Assembly (NCBI RefSeq): GCF_001054325.1
Contig: NZ_JVVM01000025.1
Coordinates: 228,918 to 292,917 of the forward strand
Origin: Corynebacterium vitaeruminis
GTDB taxonomy: Bacteria; Actinomycetota; Actinomycetes; Mycobacteriales; Mycobacteriaceae
Reading direction: 5' to 3'
Length of the DNA: 64,000 bases
Part shown: piece after piece, positions 1-8,978 of the stretch
How positions within the stretch are numbered: position 1 is the stretch's first letter
Layout of the letters: each line of letters opens with the position of its first letter
Program-made: the position numbers and the translations under genes
The notes under the pieces: generated by a model
Told to the model about the DNA's origin: nothing
What the model saw: the letters and a program-made list of their open reading frames with translations, nothing else
Databases searched by the model: none

Positions 1-300
1 CATTACGGGGTCTGGGAACTAACTTAACACGCTCGTTATCGTCTATCTAGAGTGAAAAATGTGGTGAAAGGCCTGAATCTGTCGCAGGCACTGTAAAAGT
101 GACGAAAAGTCGGGTAGAAATTCGGTGAGGCCACATGCGGTTTTGCGGCTATCGGTATTTGGAGACGGCAGCTAGTAAATTGCCTGGTAAATCGCCAGCA
201 AAATCCCGTAGGCCCGTCGAAAAGCGCTCTTAGGAAAGCGCTCGTCGGAAAGCAAAACAGGCAACTGGTTCGAAGCGCGAAAGGAGCGTGGCCACCTATC
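1..300. other. Left-edge intergenic region
   Basis: No convincing gene is visible here; the open frames lack ribosome sites and recognisable motifs. The right end carries an AAGGAG ribosome site about 14 bases before the DUF4259 gene. A short direct repeat (AAAGCGCTC, near 222 and 236) is present with no clear role. Confidence 0.5.
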
Positions 301-675
301 ATGTCCGTCTGGGATACTGAGATTTTTGGTAGTGATTCGGTCATTGAACTCTTCGATGAGGTTCAGGATCTCGACTCGCAGGATCGCGTTGGTGCATTGA
401 TTGATGCCGGTCGCATCGGGCTGGATTCCGAGGACAGCGATGAGAAAGCATGCGCACTTGCCGCTGCTGTGATTATCGCAATTTGGAATGGTGCGCCATT
501 TAGCGGTGGCGACATTGTGGAGGAATACAGCTTCATTCGAGAGGGAATCTCGGAGACGCACGGCAGCGAGGAAGATGCGTTGGCAATCGCATCCGAGGTA
601 TTCGATAGTCGTCTGGGGGAACTCAGTGAGTCTGATCAGGCGGCGCTGGAAAACTGCGTTGAAGCGGTAGAGTAA
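301..675 (+). CDS. DUF4259 family protein
   Basis: A 124-residue acidic cytoplasmic protein. The opening MSVWDTEIFGSD followed by helical acidic segments resembles DUF4259 proteins, which begin with a W-x-x-x-x-F-x-x-D pattern. No catalytic motif, signal peptide or membrane segment is visible. Function is unknown in the family. An AAGGAG ribosome site lies upstream of the ATG. It precedes sahH in the same direction, but a 67-base gap with a hairpin and a -10-like box suggests separate transcription. Confidence 0.75.
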   Translation: MSVWDTEIFGSDSVIELFDEVQDLDSQDRVGALIDAGRIGLDSEDSDEKACALAAAVIIAIWNGAPFSGGDIVEEYSFIREGISETHGSEEDALAIASEVFDSRLGELSESDQAALENCVEAVE

Positions 676-694
676 TTCTCGCGTCCCCCGTAGT

Positions 695-726
695 GATTCT
701 TTAAGAAGAATCTCAAGTCATAGAAT
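695..726 (+). promoter_or_regulatory. Hairpin and -10-like box before sahH
   Basis: GATTCTT at 695-701 pairs with AAGAATC at 706-712 around a 4-base loop. A TAGAAT box follows at 721-726, 16 bases before the sahH ATG. The hairpin could end the upstream transcript or act as an operator. No -35 box is obvious. Confidence 0.35.
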
Positions 727-742
727 CTAGAGAAAGCGTTAT

Positions 743-2197
743 ATGTCCTCGAAGAACATTGATTTCAAGGTTGCAGACCTCTCCCTGGCGGAGGCCGGTC
801 GTCACCAGATTCGTCTGGCCGAGCACGAGATGCCAGGCCTGATGGCACTGCGCGAAGAGTACGCAGAGCAGCAGCCGTTGGCCGGTGCTCGTATTTCCGG
901 CTCCATTCACATGACGGTTCAAACTGCAGTGCTCATCGAGACCCTGACGGCGCTGGGCGCACAGGTTCGTTGGGCTTCGTGCAACATCTTCTCTACCCAA
1001 GATGAGGCCGCTGCGGCTGTCGTCGTCGGGCAGAACGGCACTCCGGAGGACCCGCAGGGTGTTCCAGTTTTCGCTTGGAAGGGCGAGACGCTGGAAGAGT
1101 ACTGGTGGTGCCTCGATCGCATCTTCGACTGGGGCGATGAAGATGCCAACATGATTCTGGACGATGGCGGTGACGCCACCATGGCTGTCATCAAGGGCAT
1201 GGAATTCGAGGATGCCGGCCTGGTTCCGCCTGCCGACGAGTCGGACTCGGACGAGTTTATTGCTTTCAAGGACATGCTCCGCGCCAGCCTGGAAAAAGAC
1301 TCGGGCCGTTGGCATCGAATTGCAAAGTCGGTCAAGGGCGTCACAGAGGAGACCACCACTGGTGTCCACCGCCTCTACCACTTCGCGGAGCAGGGCGTGC
1401 TGCCGTTCCCGGCTATGAACGTCAACGATGCGGTCACCAAGTCCAAGTTCGATAACAAGTACGGAACCCGCCACAGCCTTCTGGACGGCATCAACCGCGG
1501 TACCGACATGCTGGTCGGCGGCAAGAACGTCTTGGTCTGTGGCTACGGCGACGTGGGTAAGGGATGTGCAGAGGCATTTGCTGGCCAGGGTGCCCGCGTT
1601 CAGGTCACCGAGGCCGACCCAATTAACGCGCTGCAGGCACTGATGGACGGTTTCGATGTCGTCACTACTGAAAGCGTTATTGCTGATGTCGATATTGTCA
1701 TCACCGCCACGGGCAACAAGGATGTCATCACTTTCGAGCACATGCAGCAGATGAAGAACCACGCGCTGCTGGGCAACATCGGCCACTTCGACAACGAGAT
1801 TGACATGCACAGCTTGCATCACCGTGATGATGTCCGCCGGGTGGAGATCAAGCCGCAGGTCACCGAGTACATTTTCCCGCATGCTGACGGCGAGGAGCGC
1901 TCCCTCATCGTGCTTTCCGAGGGGCGCCTGCTCAACCTGGGCAACGCCACCGGACACCCATCCTTCGTGATGTCGAACTCGTTCGCCGATCAGACAATCG
2001 CTCAGATTGAGCTCTACTGCAACGGCGATAAGTACGACAACTCTGTCCACCGTCTGCCGAAGGTCCTGGATGAGAAGGTTGCTCGCATTCACGTCGAGGC
2101 ACTTGGCGGCGAACTCACCCGACTGTCCAAGGAACAGGCCGAATACATCGGTGTTGATGTCGAGGGGCCGTACAAGCCGGAGCACTACCGCTACTAG
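743..2197 (+). CDS. sahH: Adenosylhomocysteinase
   Basis: Reversibly hydrolyses S-adenosylhomocysteine to homocysteine and adenosine, removing the inhibitory product of SAM-dependent methylation. The 484-residue length fits the bacterial NAD-dependent enzyme. Visible hallmarks are the NAD-binding motif [10 protein letters not shown] at about residues 267-276, the stretch [12 protein letters not shown] and the conserved C-terminal KPEHYRY. Cytoplasmic; no unusual replacements seen. Its position before tmk-mtrA-mtrB-lpqB is conserved in corynebacteria and mycobacteria. A perfect inverted repeat just downstream may separate it from tmk. Confidence 0.97.
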   Translation: MSSKNIDFKVADLSLAEAGRHQIRLAEHEMPGLMALREEYAEQQPLAGARISGSIHMTVQTAVLIETLTALGAQVRWASCNIFSTQDEAAAAVVVGQNGTPEDPQGVPVFAWKGETLEEYWWCLDRIFDWGDEDANMILDDGGDATMAVIKGMEFEDAGLVPPADESDSDEFIAFKDMLRASLEKDSGRWHRIAKSVKGVTEETTTGVHRLYHFAEQGVLPFPAMNVNDAVTKSKFDNKYGTRHSLLDGINRGTDMLVGGKNVLVCGYGDVGKGCAEAFAGQGARVQVTEADPINALQALMDGFDVVTTESVIADVDIVITATGNKDVITFEHMQQMKNHALLGNIGHFDNEIDMHSLHHRDDVRRVEIKPQVTEYIFPHADGEERSLIVLSEGRLLNLGNATGHPSFVMSNSFADQTIAQIELYCNGDKYDNSVHRLPKVLDEKVARIHVEALGGELTRLSKEQAEYIGVDVEGPYKPEHYRY

Positions 2198-2224
2198 GTT
2201 TTAGCCACTACTAGGTCGAAGCTA

Positions 2225-2268
2225 ATGGCTGTGCTGCTGGGCCGAACCTCGCCCAGCAGCACAGCCAT
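2225..2268 (+). terminator. Perfect 18-bp inverted repeat between sahH and tmk
   Basis: Arms at 2225-2242 and 2251-2268 are exact reverse complements around an 8-base loop. The stem is GC-rich and starts 28 bases after the sahH stop. No T-tract follows, so it may be a terminator of the T-poor type, an attenuator or an RNA-stability element. Confidence 0.6.
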
Positions 2269-2302
2269 ATCTGTCCATATCCGTGTGTGCGAGGAGAAAA
2301 AT

Positions 2303-2932
2303 TTGATTATCGCAGTCGAAGGAATCGACGGCGCTGGCAAGAACACGCTTGTCACAGCTGTTACCAATCAGCTCCGAAGCCAGGGGCACTCGGTTAGCTC
2401 AATGACCTTTCCGGCATACCGACAGACCATCTTCGCCGATTTCGCCGATCAAGCCTTGCACGGGCAGCTCGGCGACACCGCAGACTCCGCCTGGGCAATG
2501 GCACTTCTGTTCGCCCTGGACCGCAAAGATCGTCGTCAAGCGATTATTGATGCAACGCGCGAGAACGATGTTTTGATTATCGACCGCTACGTCGCGTCCA
2601 ACGCGGCTTACTCCCTGGCGCGCACACAGGATCCGGCGATTGTCGAGTGGATTGAGAAGACCGAATTCGGAGATTTTCAGCTTCCGCTTCCCGACGTGCA
2701 GGTCTGCCTGGCCACGTCGGTGGGGGTGGCGGCCGACCGCGCACGTAAGCGGGAGGCTACAGATGTGCAGCGTACTCGGGACGTCTATGAAAAGGACTCG
2801 AGCCTGCAGGAGCGCACGCTGGCGACATACCAGAAGTTTGCGGAAGACTCGTGGCAGTCACCATGGCTGATGCTCACGGGCGACGACGGGGCAGATCGTC
2901 TTGTGGAATGGATTAGTGCCCGCTTGCGCTAG
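2303..2932 (+). CDS. tmk: Thymidylate kinase (dTMP kinase)
   Basis: Phosphorylates dTMP to dTDP for DNA synthesis. The P-loop GIDGAGKNT is at residues 7-15 and the substrate-binding DRYVASNAAY motif follows in the middle. I chose TTG at 2303 because GAGGAG lies about 8 bases upstream and the P-loop then falls at the usual N-terminal place. A longer frame from ATG 2225 would start inside the hairpin. This gives 209 residues, typical for the family. It sits between sahH and mtrA, as in related corynebacteria. Confidence 0.93.
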   Translation: MIIAVEGIDGAGKNTLVTAVTNQLRSQGHSVSSMTFPAYRQTIFADFADQALHGQLGDTADSAWAMALLFALDRKDRRQAIIDATRENDVLIIDRYVASNAAYSLARTQDPAIVEWIEKTEFGDFQLPLPDVQVCLATSVGVAADRARKREATDVQRTRDVYEKDSSLQERTLATYQKFAEDSWQSPWLMLTGDDGADRLVEWISARLR

Positions 2933-2973
2933 GTAGCCGGGCTGGAAAATACAGAACCAGATAGTTTTACGTT

Positions 2974-2979
2974 TAGAAT
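2974..2979 (+). promoter_or_regulatory. -10 box of a likely leaderless mtrA promoter
   Basis: TAGAAT ends 7 bases before the ATG at 2987, so transcription would begin at or next to the start codon. No Shine-Dalgarno sequence is visible, which fits a leaderless transcript, common in actinobacteria. Confidence 0.45.
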
Positions 2980-2986
2980 GAGACGC

Positions 2987-3661
2987 ATGAGCTCAAAAAT
3001 CCTGGTTGTTGATGATGATCCGGCCATCGCCGAAATGCTCACGATGGTGATGGAACGCGAGGGCTTCGACACTGTAGTAGTCGACGATGGTCTCGAGGCC
3101 GTCAAGGCAGCAGAACGGGAGAATCCAGATTTGATTCTGCTGGATCTCATGCTGCCCGGCATGGGCGGTGTCGATGTTTGCCGCAATGTCCGAGAGACAT
3201 CGGCGGTGCCGATTATCATGCTGACTGCGAAGACCGACACAGTCGATGTGGTCCTCGGCCTGGAATCCGGCGCGGATGATTATGTCACGAAACCCTTTAA
3301 GCCCAAGGAGCTGGTGGCTCGCGTGCGCGCTCGACTGCGTCGCCAGGAGGACAGCCCGGGTGAGACCCTCGAGATCGGCGACCTGACGATCGATGTGCCC
3401 GGTCATGCAGTGTTCCGCGATGGCAAGGAAATTTCCCTGACTCCTTTGGAGTTTGACCTATTGCACGCTCTTGCGTCCCGTCCGAAGCAGGTCTTTTCCC
3501 GTGATGAATTGTTGGAAAAAGTCTGGGGTTACCAGCACACCGCGGATACTCGTCTAGTCAACGTTCACGTTCAGCGTCTGCGTTCGAAGATTGAGCTGGA
3601 TCCGGAAAACCCTCAGATTGTGCTGACCGTTCGTGGTGTCGGGTACAAGACGGGCGACTAA
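2987..3661 (+). CDS. mtrA: Response regulator MtrA
   Basis: OmpR/PhoB-type DNA-binding regulator of the MtrAB system, which controls cell-wall and osmotic functions in corynebacteria and mycobacteria. The receiver domain has the acidic cluster D9-D11 and the phosphoacceptor D53 in LILLDLMLPG; VTKPFK supplies the conserved lysine. A C-terminal winged helix ends in VRGVGYKTG. The start at 2987 gives MSSKILVVDDD, as in homologues, and fits the leaderless promoter; an in-frame ATG at 2978 overlaps the -10 box. Length 224 residues. mtrB follows after 33 bases. Confidence 0.95.
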   Translation: MSSKILVVDDDPAIAEMLTMVMEREGFDTVVVDDGLEAVKAAERENPDLILLDLMLPGMGGVDVCRNVRETSAVPIIMLTAKTDTVDVVLGLESGADDYVTKPFKPKELVARVRARLRRQEDSPGETLEIGDLTIDVPGHAVFRDGKEISLTPLEFDLLHALASRPKQVFSRDELLEKVWGYQHTADTRLVNVHVQRLRSKIELDPENPQIVLTVRGVGYKTGD

Positions 3662-3694
3662 TTAAGGGCAGTCAGCTTTAGTGGGAGCCGATTC

Positions 3695-5413
3695 TTGCGT
3701 CGATTAATAACTACGCTTCGAAACTTCACCAATAGGGGAGTGACCTGGGCGATTACGCTCTGGCGCACGTCCATCCAAGCTCGCATTCTGACCTCTGTGG
3801 TGGTGCTGAGTGCAATGGTGATTGCGGTACTGGGTTTCGCGCTGGCGACTATTGTTACCCAGCGGCTTATGGATGCAAAGGTCACCGCTGCCGACGAGGA
3901 AATTGACCGTGCTCGTGCGGTGGTGGAGCAGGCAATTGAGAACTCATCGTCCAACGAGTTGCAAGCTCTGCTCAACGTGGGGCGAGATGCCCTTGTGAAC
4001 CAAGCGGCCGGTTCCGGTGCTGCACCACTGACAAGTTATGAACCGCTGCTCGTGGCGCCGAAGCCACGTGGCACGGTGTTGGCTTCGTCGCCGATTAAGG
4101 CCGATGTCCCGGAGCGATTGCATGAAGTTGTCCGGCAAGGGCAGATTGCGTATCAGGTACGCCAAGTCACTGATAATCGCGGGGACACGTACTCGGCGCT
4201 CATTATCGGGACTCCCACTTCTACCTCGGTCGATGGGCTCGAACTCTATCTGGTCACCTCCATGGCAGCAGAGGAATCCACTATTAAGTTGGTCCGTGGT
4301 CTGCTCGCCGGTGCGACTGTGGTCATTCTGGCGCTTCTCGGCGGTATTACTTGGTTCTTCTCCAACCAGGTGACGACACCAGTGCGTTCCGCCGCCCAGA
4401 TCGCCCAACGCTTTGCCGACGGTCACTTGCGTGAGCGCATGGTCGTGCAGGGTGAAGATGACATGGCGCGATTGGCTATGAGCTTTAACAAGATGGCCGA
4501 ATCACTGTCGACGCAGATTAGACAGCTAGAGGAATACGGCAGTCTGCAGCGACAGTTCACCTCCGATGTTTCGCATGAGTTGAGGACACCTCTGACTACA
4601 GTGCGTATGGCTGCCGATCTCATTGCTGACGGTGCTGAAGACCTCGACCCGGCGACTCGTCGCGCAGCCGAGCTGATGAATGAAGAGCTCGAACGCTTTG
4701 AGATGCTTCTCAATGATCTGCTTGAGATTTCGCGTCACGATGCCGGCGTTGCTGACCTGTCTGCAGAAAAGGTCGATGTTCGCCGCTGTGTGGATGCCGC
4801 CTATCAGCAGGTCACGGTTGTGGCAAAGGACACCGGTACTCCCATCCGCTTCCACCTGCCCGATGAACCGGTAATGGCAACGGTCGACTCGCGGCGTATC
4901 GAGCGCGTGCTACGCAACCTTATGGCCAACGCTGTTGACCACAGTGAGGGCAATCCGGTGGATGTTACCGTGCGGGCGAGCGACTCCGCCGTCTCGTTTA
5001 CCGTCATCGACCACGGTGTGGGGCTCAAGCCGGAGCAGCAGGAACTGGTGTTCAACCGTTTCTGGCGTGCTGACCCCTCGCGTGTGCGACGCACCGGCGG
5101 TACCGGACTTGGTTTGGCTATCGCGCGTGAGGACGCACAATTGCATGGCGGAGAGCTGGAAGCCTTCGGTGTGTCGACGGTCGGTAGCTGTTTCCGACTG
5201 ACCGTGCCGCTGGAGCCCGACGCGAGCTTCGGTGAGCATCCGCTCGGACTCGAAGTCCCACCGCTGCCCGATCAGATTCCGCACCAGCAGGAAATCGGCA
5301 CCCTGGCATTGGAACCGGGGGCGAGCGCAGAGCAATCAAAAGGCCAAGGTCGGGGTGAGGGGCAGAGTACTAGCGATAACGCACCACAATCAGGACGAGA
5401 GGAGGATAGGTAA
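3695..5413 (+). CDS. mtrB: Sensor histidine kinase MtrB
   Basis: Membrane-bound histidine kinase partner of MtrA, 572 residues. An N-terminal membrane segment (about 27-52), an extracytoplasmic domain and a second membrane segment (about 200-222) precede a HAMP linker. The HisKA box FTSDVSHELRTPLTT has the phosphoacceptor at about H294. ATPase boxes NLMANAVDHSEG and GGTGLGLAIA follow. The tail is low-complexity and rich in Gly, Gln and Ser. TTG start with GGGAG upstream. Its stop abuts the lpqB start, so the two are likely translationally coupled. Confidence 0.95.
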   Translation: MRRLITTLRNFTNRGVTWAITLWRTSIQARILTSVVVLSAMVIAVLGFALATIVTQRLMDAKVTAADEEIDRARAVVEQAIENSSSNELQALLNVGRDALVNQAAGSGAAPLTSYEPLLVAPKPRGTVLASSPIKADVPERLHEVVRQGQIAYQVRQVTDNRGDTYSALIIGTPTSTSVDGLELYLVTSMAAEESTIKLVRGLLAGATVVILALLGGITWFFSNQVTTPVRSAAQIAQRFADGHLRERMVVQGEDDMARLAMSFNKMAESLSTQIRQLEEYGSLQRQFTSDVSHELRTPLTTVRMAADLIADGAEDLDPATRRAAELMNEELERFEMLLNDLLEISRHDAGVADLSAEKVDVRRCVDAAYQQVTVVAKDTGTPIRFHLPDEPVMATVDSRRIERVLRNLMANAVDHSEGNPVDVTVRASDSAVSFTVIDHGVGLKPEQQELVFNRFWRADPSRVRRTGGTGLGLAIAREDAQLHGGELEAFGVSTVGSCFRLTVPLEPDASFGEHPLGLEVPPLPDQIPHQQEIGTLALEPGASAEQSKGQGRGEGQSTSDNAPQSGREEDR

Positions 5414-7243
5414 ATGATGACGCAGCAACAATCGAAGGCTTACCGCTTCGTGCGTAAGGCAGTGGCGCTGAGCTCAGTAGTCATTTTGGGTACTGCCGCA
5501 GGATGTACAAACATTCCGCGGAACACCAACCCACAGGTGCTGCGTCCGTTTGAACCGCCTCAAGTTCGTATTGACGTTCCGCAGCCCCGTCCGAACGTCA
5601 ATGCGGACATTGTCTTGCGCGACTTTTTCGCCGCTGCCGCGCATCCAGTTGATGATTTTCAGGCTATGCGTGCCTTCATGACTCCCGAGCTGGCGGCCAG
5701 CTGGAAACCCCATGAGACCGCCCGCATCCTCGACGGCGTCAACCTCATCGCCCAGCGGGATGAGGGAGAATCGCGACAGACATTCGTTGCCCGAGGCACC
5801 AGCGTTGGTCAATTCGGTACTGATGGTGCCTACGAGCCGCAGTCCGGTGACTATGAGGAAACCGTGGAGATGAAGCTTGGTGCCGACCGACAGTGGCGCA
5901 TTTCCTCGCTGCCCGACGGTGTTGTCATGGAGCGCCAGGCATTTCTGGAGAACAATGTGCCGCGCAACGTCTTCTTCCTCGATCCGGCGGGTAATCATTT
6001 GGTCACGGATCGTCGTTGGCTCTACCGTGGCATCACTGATGGTGCGACCAATCTGCTGACAAAGCTAAAAAACGGCCCATCAGCACCTCTGCGCCCGGGC
6101 GTCACCACGGTGCTCAAGCCCAATGCCTCAATTGCAGTGGAAGCTGGGCCTGTGTCTAACGCCGACGGTCGTAGGGTCGAAATCACCGGATTGGGTGATG
6201 TTTCCGAGGAATTGCGTGTCATGCTCGCGGCGCAGATTATCTGGACTCTTGACTCAGCAGATTTCCGCGGTCCGTGGATTCTCATGGCCGACGGCGAACC
6301 ATTAGTTGCCAGCCACGAGGAACCGTGGACGAAGGACACCGACGCAATCCAGCTCTACGACCCGAATCACCTACCCGCTGATAACGCACCTCTGCGGACG
6401 GTCGACCGCAGTGGTATCTACGAGCTCACTGACGGCCACGCCACACCTGTGGGGCGTGGCTGGACCGCCAGCGGTAGCACTGCGGTGTTTTCCGCGGCCG
6501 TGGGGATCAATCCCAATGGTAACGAGCTTATCGCCGCAGTATTCCGCTCAGCTCAGGAGGGGCGTGCCGGTTCGTATGACCTCGGTGAGTCCACATTGAT
6601 GCTCGGCGGAGTACAGGATCAGCCGGCTGCTGTGCTGACCGCCGAGAGTCTGACCCGCCCGACGTGGTCGCCAGACGCGGAGGCTGTGTGGACAGTGAAG
6701 GACGGTGCAACCGTTGTGCGTCTGGTTCGACAGTCGACGTCATCCCGGATCCAGGTGGAGGAAGTTGATACCTCTGAGCTCAGTCATCTCCTCGACGGCG
6801 GACGCTCGGGTGCCGGCATCTCCGAATTCCGTGTCGATTCCTCCGGCACACAGGTGGCGATGATTATCAGCGGCGAGGTCTACATCGCCACCATCGAAAG
6901 GCATGACGACAGCCCCTGGAAACTGACGTATCCGCGCGCTCTGCCGCTACCTGAAACCGTTTCCCCGGTGTCTCTGACGTGGTCGCCGAACCAGACGGTC
7001 ACAGTGGGTGGTTATAACGGAGACACTCCGATGTGGAGTGCCTTCCCGGACGGTGCAACCAGTTCCGTTCTGCCGAAGCTCAATCTGACACCACCGATTC
7101 CAGTGGTCACCGCTACCTCGTCGAAGCGCTACGCATTGGATGCCACCGGTGTCATGGAGCTGATTTCCAGTGAGGGACAGCAGCAGTTCTGGCGCCAAGT
7201 TCCGGGCGCACGCGGGCGAATGGCTCCGGTGTCTGTGGAATAA
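5414..7243 (+). CDS. lpqB: Lipoprotein LpqB
   Basis: Envelope lipoprotein that works with MtrB in mycobacteria. A signal peptide ends in the lipobox GTAAGC, giving a lipidated Cys31. A GerMN-like region follows and the C-terminal half has repeated beta-propeller-like segments (for example PTWSPDAEAVW and SLTWSPNQTV). Length 609 residues fits the family. It begins directly after the mtrB stop with two consecutive ATG codons, and AGGAGG lies just upstream. Confidence 0.94.
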   Translation: MMTQQQSKAYRFVRKAVALSSVVILGTAAGCTNIPRNTNPQVLRPFEPPQVRIDVPQPRPNVNADIVLRDFFAAAAHPVDDFQAMRAFMTPELAASWKPHETARILDGVNLIAQRDEGESRQTFVARGTSVGQFGTDGAYEPQSGDYEETVEMKLGADRQWRISSLPDGVVMERQAFLENNVPRNVFFLDPAGNHLVTDRRWLYRGITDGATNLLTKLKNGPSAPLRPGVTTVLKPNASIAVEAGPVSNADGRRVEITGLGDVSEELRVMLAAQIIWTLDSADFRGPWILMADGEPLVASHEEPWTKDTDAIQLYDPNHLPADNAPLRTVDRSGIYELTDGHATPVGRGWTASGSTAVFSAAVGINPNGNELIAAVFRSAQEGRAGSYDLGESTLMLGGVQDQPAAVLTAESLTRPTWSPDAEAVWTVKDGATVVRLVRQSTSSRIQVEEVDTSELSHLLDGGRSGAGISEFRVDSSGTQVAMIISGEVYIATIERHDDSPWKLTYPRALPLPETVSPVSLTWSPNQTVTVGGYNGDTPMWSAFPDGATSSVLPKLNLTPPIPVVTATSSKRYALDATGVMELISSEGQQQFWRQVPGARGRMAPVSVE

Positions 7244-7264
7244 GAGCAGGTCGGGGAGAAGAAG

Positions 7265-7996
7265 TTGCTAGCACGGGGGAAGCCATCACAGAGGGTACTG
7301 CGCGTGCTTTACGACGTCACCCGCGATGCAATCGGTCTCGTGGTACCGGAGACCTGTCCAGTGTGTGGCTGTTCCGGACCTCTGTGCCGTGGCTGCAGGG
7401 AAGACCTTCAACAACCTCCGGTGCGGTTTTCGCCGCGGGCCGCGTTACGCGCTGCAGCGTGGGCCTGCGGTCCGTACTCCGGCGCAAGAAGGCATCTCAT
7501 TTTGTCGGCCAAGGAGCGAGGGAGTGGTGAAGCCAGGCGAATCATGGGGGCAGTATTCGCCGCAGCGGTGCGAAAGCTAGCCTCTGACGGCAATATAATG
7601 CCCCCGGAAATTACCCCCATCATTTTGATTCCCGCGCCGACAAGATTGTCATCCCGTCGGCAAAGGGGTGGAGATCCGGTAACAATTGCCTGCGACTTTG
7701 CCTGCAGTCAACTCCCCGCCAGTTCGGTATTGCCCCTGGTGTGCATTGATGAGCACACGCGGGATTCCGCGGAGCTTGGGGCCTCTCAGCGTCGGCGAAA
7801 TCTTTCTGGCCACATTGTGCCGCTGACGCATTTCCATCGTGGAATTAGTAATAAGCTGCGAAAACAGTGCGCTAAGTCGACGGTAATCCTGGTTGATGAT
7901 GTGGCCACCACCGGTGCCACTGTAGCGGAAACAGAGTTGGTAGCGGCGTCATTGGGCATTCGAATCGACATGGTGTTGGTGCTCGCACGGGCATAG
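7265..7996 (+). CDS. ComF-like phosphoribosyltransferase family protein
   Basis: 243 residues with an N-terminal cysteine cluster (C31, C34, C36, C41, C44), likely zinc-binding, and a C-terminal PRPP-binding motif VILVDDVATTGATVAE at about 207-222. This is the ComF/GntX layout; such proteins are linked to DNA uptake in competent bacteria, but the role in corynebacteria is unclear. TTG start with GGGGAG about 7 bases upstream. It follows lpqB by 21 bases and probably shares its operon. Confidence 0.88.
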   Translation: MLARGKPSQRVLRVLYDVTRDAIGLVVPETCPVCGCSGPLCRGCREDLQQPPVRFSPRAALRAAAWACGPYSGARRHLILSAKERGSGEARRIMGAVFAAAVRKLASDGNIMPPEITPIILIPAPTRLSSRRQRGGDPVTIACDFACSQLPASSVLPLVCIDEHTRDSAELGASQRRRNLSGHIVPLTHFHRGISNKLRKQCAKSTVILVDDVATTGATVAETELVAASLGIRIDMVLVLARA

Positions 7997-8157
7997 TCGC
8001 GGGGGCGTCGTCGGCAAGCGAAAATTAACCGAGGGGTACGTGGCATTGGTTACCCCCGGAACTGTATCCTTGGGGTGCAGAAAGACTCGTCACCGTAGAC
8101 GCCGTGAGTAATCCCGCTCGCGGAAGGGCGGTGGCCATACCGGGAGGTAGGTAGCAA

Positions 8158-8817
8158 GTGTCCACACCTGCTGACAACAACGAGGTACTCAGCCCGAACG
8201 CTCAGGTGACCATCACCGGGCGCAATGTTGAGGTTCCAGAGCACTTCGCAGATCGTGTTAAGGCGAAGCTGGCGAAGATTGAGCGCCTCGACCCGACTTT
8301 GACCTTCTTCCACGTGGAGCTCCAGCACGAGCCGAATCCGCGCCGTGCAGACCGCTCTGACCGTATTCAGATTACCGCTACCGGCAAGGGTCACCTGGCT
8401 CGTGCGGAAGCGAAGGAAGATAGCTTCTACGCTGCACTGGAGTCTGCTCTGGGCAAGATGGAGCGTTCCCTGCGTAAGGTGAAGGCTCGCCGCAAGATTA
8501 GCCGCTCCGGCCACCGTGCTCCGATGTCCGTCGGTGAGGCGACCGCTGCGCTGGTCGCAGAGGCTGAGGCGGCAACTCCGGAAAAGGCCGATCCGTACGA
8601 GGATCTGGTTGAGGACGTACGTCCGGGGCAAGTTGTGCGTACTAAGCAGCACTCTGCAACCCCGATGACGGTGGAAGATGCTCTGTCTGAGATGGAGCTC
8701 GTCGGCCACGACTTCTACCTCTTCGTTAACGAGGCAACCTCTCGTCCGTCCGTGGTCTACCGTCGTCACGCATACGACTACGGTCTGATTGAGCTGGCAG
8801 ACGAAGACGAGAAGTAA
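8158..8817 (+). CDS. hpf: Long-form ribosome hibernation promoting factor
   Basis: 219 residues. The N-terminal S30AE domain (about 12-110, starting VTITGRNVEVPEHF) binds the 30S decoding centre. The C-terminal domain (about 160-219, including GHDFYLFVN and VVYRRHAYDYGLIEL) drives dimerisation, making this the long form that forms 100S ribosomes. GTG start with GGGAGG 10 bases upstream. A hairpin terminator follows, and secA is next, as in other corynebacteria. Confidence 0.94.
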   Translation: MSTPADNNEVLSPNAQVTITGRNVEVPEHFADRVKAKLAKIERLDPTLTFFHVELQHEPNPRRADRSDRIQITATGKGHLARAEAKEDSFYAALESALGKMERSLRKVKARRKISRSGHRAPMSVGEATAALVAEAEAATPEKADPYEDLVEDVRPGQVVRTKQHSATPMTVEDALSEMELVGHDFYLFVNEATSRPSVVYRRHAYDYGLIELADEDEK

Positions 8818-8881
8818 GTCTTCGTCGAAAAGAGCATTCAATACCGCGTAGAGCTGTGTATTGGTAAGTGATTGCTCACAT

Positions 8882-8915
8882 GAACCCGTCTTCTCTTAGA
8901 AGGGAAGGCGGGTTC
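8882..8915 (+). terminator. Terminator-like hairpin after hpf
   Basis: GAACCCGTCTTC (8882-8893) pairs with GAAGGCGGGTTC (8904-8915), with one G-U pair. It sits 65 bases after the hpf stop and directly before the secA -10 box. The T-tract is poor. Confidence 0.6.
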
Positions 8916-8919
8916 GTCG

Positions 8920-8925
8920 TATAAT
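8920..8925 (+). promoter_or_regulatory. -10 box for secA
   Basis: A consensus TATAAT hexamer lies 53 bases before the secA start. The usual -35 position falls within the right arm of the preceding hairpin, so the two features are interlocked. Confidence 0.5.
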
Positions 8926-8978
8926 TAACCGTTGCACATTAAAGTTCGACGTGAATCGGCCGGAAAGGTCCCAATTTA

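Noticed and set aside
713..2185. 490-residue open frame opposite sahH
   Set aside because: It is a shadow of sahH produced by codon bias; it has no ribosome site or family motif.
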